NCBI GenBank assembly: GCA_023257035.1 | Contig: JALRDI010000015.1 | Coordinates: 1 to 7,039 of the forward strand | Length of the DNA stretch: 7,039 nucleotides | Reading direction: 5' to 3' | Source: Ilumatobacteraceae bacterium | Lineage (GTDB): Bacteria; Actinomycetota; Acidimicrobiia; Acidimicrobiales; Ilumatobacteraceae | Shown here: one piece after another, positions 5,087 through 7,039 of the stretch | Numbering within the stretch: the first letter of the stretch is position 1 | Layout of the letters: the number at the start of each line of letters is the position of its first letter | Made by a program: the position numbers and the translations under genes | Notes under the pieces: generated by a model | Told to the model about the DNA's origin: nothing | The model's input: only the letters and a program-made list of their open reading frames with translations | Database searches by the model: none

Positions 5087-6490
5087 ATTTTCGCTCGACA
5101 GATCAATTGCAATTCGACCGCGCTCAATGGTGACCGGATAGGTCCGCAACGATTCTTTTGCGGGCTTTCGAGAAACTTCACCTGTTCGGCAGTCAAAACG
5201 AGCGTTGTGCTTAGGGCATTCAAGTTCCTCGCCGATCACCGCCCCCTCTGCAAGATGAACCTTCGCATGGGTGCACCACCCATCGCAGGCGAAGAGTGAA
5301 CCGGTTGATGTTTTCCCAACGACAAGACTTTGATTGTCCACGTCAATTCGTCGTATCTCGCCATTTTCAATCGAACCCTCTAACCCAACGATGACCTCAC
5401 CTCGAGGTCCACGCATCCAGCTTTCTGCACCAATGCTGATCGGGCGGGCACCGCCATGAATTTCTGGAAGGTCCAGAGGAATCTCGTACGTCGGGTCAAC
5501 CTGTTGGTGACGCAAAGCCCCAAAAATTTGTCGATAGGCAGCCCACGTTGAAGGAAGTGGTGGCGCAAGTTGATCGCCAATTTCGCGGTGCAATGCGGGT
5601 AGCGAAAAGTAAGGAACGCTCGGGAACATGTGATGTTCAACATGAAAGTTCATGTTGAGATAGAGAAATCGAAACAACGGATTCATCATTACGGTGCGGG
5701 TGTTGCGCCGATGATCAAGAACGTTTTCTTGGAGTCCGGCGTGTTGCGTGATTCCAAAGAACACCACAAGCCAGCCACCGAGAAAGGTTGATCCTCCGAT
5801 CAATACAACTGGCAGAACACTTCCCATCACGGCACTCACCAAAATGGTGACGAGAAGAACAGCGACCATTATTTGAGATTCGACTACCACACGTCGTCGC
5901 TCGTGTTCGGGAACCAATTCTCTTGCTTCTTCATCAAGTGCTCCAACGGCGTGTCGTACGAGCCGAAGCACCAACCCTGTTCCTCCCTGAAGATGAGTGA
6001 AGCGCCACAGGGTCCCCGCAATACTCGGGGGGCGTTGAAACGCGATCTCGGCGTCGTGGCCCTTGATGATCGTGTCTGTGTGATGTCGATAGTGCGACCA
6101 ACGCCAGACGGTTGGCCCGCGCAGCAGCATGAAACACGCGAGGTAATAGACGACGTCATTCGCTCTGCGAGAACTGAATGCCGTTCCATGCCCCATCTCA
6201 TGCCATCGAGCATCGCTTGCACCACCGTAGAGCGCCGCATACGCCATGACCGCAGGAACCGACCACCACGACCATGCTGTGGCAACAACCCCCCATCCAG
6301 CCAGCACCGTCAATCCGAGCCACAGCGCAGTGCTTATTGCCGCTCGGGCATTCGATCGCCGCTGCAACCGGCGTAACTCTGATGGAGCGATTGACGGCAA
6401 GACCCACTCGGCATCAACAAAACCGGCTTGACGGGCAAGGTCAGTGTTTGCTGCCGAAAGCTGATAGGTGGTGATGGCCTCTGCTGCCAT
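5072..6490 (-). CDS. Membrane fatty-acid desaturase fused to a C-terminal Rieske [2Fe-2S] domain (MocD-MocE-like fusion)
   Basis: Two domains in one chain of 472 residues, counted from Met at 6490. Residues about 50-310 form a membrane desaturase/hydroxylase with hydrophobic segments near 52-75, 77-89, 112-124, 206-223 and 225-247. It has the three di-iron histidine boxes HEMGH (97-101), HYRHH (133-137) and HVEHH (283-287), plus an accessory QHAGLQEN (249-256). Residues about 355-468 are a Rieske domain with ligands in CTH (Cys406, His408) and CPKH (Cys425, His428). Its tail, CPKHNARFDCRTGEV to LRTYPV, closely resembles MocE-type ferredoxins, which usually accompany MocD-type desaturases as separate genes. 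The Rieske centre would pass electrons to the di-iron site. The start at 6490 is chosen because residues upstream (from 6616) look non-coding in character. The substrate could be a fatty acyl chain, a carotenoid or a small ether or methyl compound; the sequence does not say. Confidence 0.87.
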   Translation of the reverse strand: MAAEAITTYQLSAANTDLARQAGFVDAEWVLPSIAPSELRRLQRRSNARAAISTALWLGLTVLAGWGVVATAWSWWSVPAVMAYAALYGGASDARWHEMGHGTAFSSRRANDVVYYLACFMLLRGPTVWRWSHYRHHTDTIIKGHDAEIAFQRPPSIAGTLWRFTHLQGGTGLVLRLVRHAVGALDEEARELVPEHERRRVVVESQIMVAVLLVTILVSAVMGSVLPVVLIGGSTFLGGWLVVFFGITQHAGLQENVLDHRRNTRTVMMNPLFRFLYLNMNFHVEHHMFPSVPYFSLPALHREIGDQLAPPLPSTWAAYRQIFGALRHQQVDPTYEIPLDLPEIHGGARPISIGAESWMRGPRGEVIVGLEGSIENGEIRRIDVDNQSLVVGKTSTGSLFACDGWCTHAKVHLAEGAVIGEELECPKHNARFDCRTGEVSRKPAKESLRTYPVTIERGRIAIDLSSENSVWP

Positions 6491-6637
6491 TGCCCCAGTT
6501 TTGCCGATCTCGAACGTCAGGTGACGACCCGTGCCTTCGACACATAGAGGTCTGTTTGACCTACAACGTTCAGGCGTACTCGTGACAGACCATGCCCAAC
6601 GCACAATGCCAGCCAAGATGAGGTCTAGTGTCGAAAC
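6491..6637. promoter_or_regulatory. Divergent intergenic region between the desaturase-Rieske gene and the MBL-like gene
   Basis: This 147-bp gap lies between two outward-facing starts. For the forward gene, TAGTGT (6626-6631) fits TANNNT and ends 6 bases before the ATG at 6638, again predicting a leaderless transcript. For the reverse gene no convincing -10 or Shine-Dalgarno sequence is seen in front of 6490; GGGG lies only a few bases before the ATG. No operator-like palindrome was recognised by eye. Confidence 0.4.
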
Positions 6638-6691
6638 ATGGCTGACCTACTCGATCTTTCCTCTCGCATCATCGACAGCGGGGTTGCTGAC
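6638..6691 (+). CDS. N-terminus of a probable MBL-fold hydrolase, truncated
   Basis: Beginning at the ATG, the frame reads MADLLDLSSRIIDSGVAD. This short N-terminal helix is typical of a group of actinobacterial metallo-beta-lactamase-fold proteins (alkylsulfatase-like), in which the zinc-binding HxHxDH motif comes only later. Codon use and GC content match the core genes, and a TANNNT box precedes the ATG by 6 bases. After about 18 codons the sequence switches abruptly to AT-rich phage-like sequence in the same frame, so the rest of the gene, including every catalytic residue, is missing. The family call rests on the first 18 residues only and is tentative; the presence of a real gene start is better supported than its identity. 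Confidence 0.4.
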
Positions 6692-7039
6692 GATAGTACA
6701 GAAAGATTTATAAACCCAGGCGAACAATTAGCAATAGTTGGTAGCGGCAATGTAACTACATCAAGTGACGTTGAAGGACAAATTACAATCGCAAGTGCTC
6801 CTACACTTACTGATGTACTTACAAACGGTGCCAGCACTACAACAGCAGTAAACTTCCAAGGTAATGTTACACTAGGTAGTGATACCAGCGATACAATTAC
6901 AGCAAACGGATTATTCCAAGGTAGATTTCCTGTATCGTTTGATGGACAAACTGCCGCTAATGGTGCATACACTAGATTCGAATTTACAGATCCTACAGGT
7001 ATTAGAACAGTTACATTCCCAGATGCAACAGGTACAGTT
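6692..7039 (+). CDS. Phage virion / tail-fibre-like protein, fragment
   Basis: The frame continues open to the window end and reads ERFINPGEQLAIVGSG, then TITIAS-type repeats rich in Thr, Ser, Asn, Gly and Val, including NFQGNVTLGSDTSDTI and finally IRTVTFPDATGTV. Low-complexity beta-strand sequence ending in 'TFPDATGTV' is common in tail-fibre and other structural proteins of marine cyanophages and pelagiphages. There is no cysteine and no enzyme motif. Codons are AT-rich (ACA, GTA, CAA, TTA), unlike the core genes. The start and the end are both missing. The apparent fusion to the MADLL start is in frame, but frame agreement across a join occurs one time in three by chance. I regard it as a foreign fragment, from either a prophage or virus read or a chimeric join. 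Confidence 0.6.

Noticed and set aside
5873..6376. Forward frame of 167 codons opposite the desaturase domain
   Set aside because: Antisense of the histidine-box region of the desaturase; its composition is not protein-like.
6491..6616. Upstream extension of the desaturase to an ATG at 6616
   Set aside because: The extra 42 residues (Arg-, Trp- and Cys-containing, no pattern) do not look like a family N-terminus or a targeting signal, and MAAEAITTYQLSAANTD at 6490 is a better start.
6625..6972. Open reading frame of 115 codons on the reverse strand (begins MYAPLAAVCPSND)
   Set aside because: It is the antisense of the Thr/Ser-rich phage-like frame, where stops are rare in the complement; it spans the compositional join and shows no family motif.
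1..7039. CRISPR arrays, tRNA or rRNA genes, insertion-sequence ends, toxin-antitoxin or other defence genes
   Set aside because: I looked for direct-repeat arrays, tRNA-like arms, inverted-repeat ends with transposase motifs and small paired genes, and found none that could be supported by eye.

Overview
The window reads as one coherent stretch of bacterial chromosome, roughly 415 to 6690, with short unrelated gene fragments attached at both ends. The core has moderately high GC by eye. It carries an actinobacterial-looking gene set (luciferase-like monooxygenase, carboxymuconolactone-decarboxylase-like protein, a geranylgeranyl-reductase-like flavoprotein, and the start of an MBL-fold protein beginning MADLLDLSSRIID), and three of its starts look leaderless. 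I infer a marine actinobacterium, perhaps Acidimicrobiia, partly because the AT-rich end fragments look like marine plankton and marine phage. The taxonomy is inference only.

Layout. 1-204: fragment resembling an arylsulfotransferase (ASST) family protein, + strand. 205-321: fragment of a sugar ABC-transporter substrate-binding protein, + strand. 315-416: AT-rich internal piece of recA, - strand. 411-1475: FAD-dependent geranylgeranyl-reductase-like oxidoreductase lacking its N-terminus, + strand. 1514-2344: crotonase-fold protein, - strand. 2409-3563: luciferase-like monooxygenase, + strand. 3599-4204: cysteine-free carboxymuconolactone-decarboxylase-family protein, + strand. 4292-5086: HpcH/HpaI-type aldolase with a TTG start, + strand. 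5072-6490: membrane fatty-acid desaturase fused to a C-terminal Rieske domain, - strand. 6638 to about 6691: N-terminus of an MBL-fold-like protein, + strand. About 6692-7039: AT-rich phage tail-fibre-like sequence running off the end.

How the genes could work together. The three co-oriented genes at 2409-5086 (monooxygenase, AhpD-fold protein, pyruvate-type aldolase) plus the flanking crotonase, desaturase-Rieske and flavoprotein all suit oxidation and cleavage of a lipid, terpenoid or ring compound through CoA- or aldol-type steps. No substrate can be read from the sequence and the pathway is a guess. I see no defence system, CRISPR array, transposon, tRNA or rRNA.

The most distinctive observations are the desaturase-Rieske fusion (a single-chain version of the MocD/MocE pair), a set of TANNNT boxes 6-7 bases before start codons that implies leaderless mRNAs, a crotonase lacking both classical catalytic glutamates, and clear gene-fragment mosaicism at both ends. 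The mosaicism is best explained by assembly or amplification chimerism and should be resolved before the ends are used.
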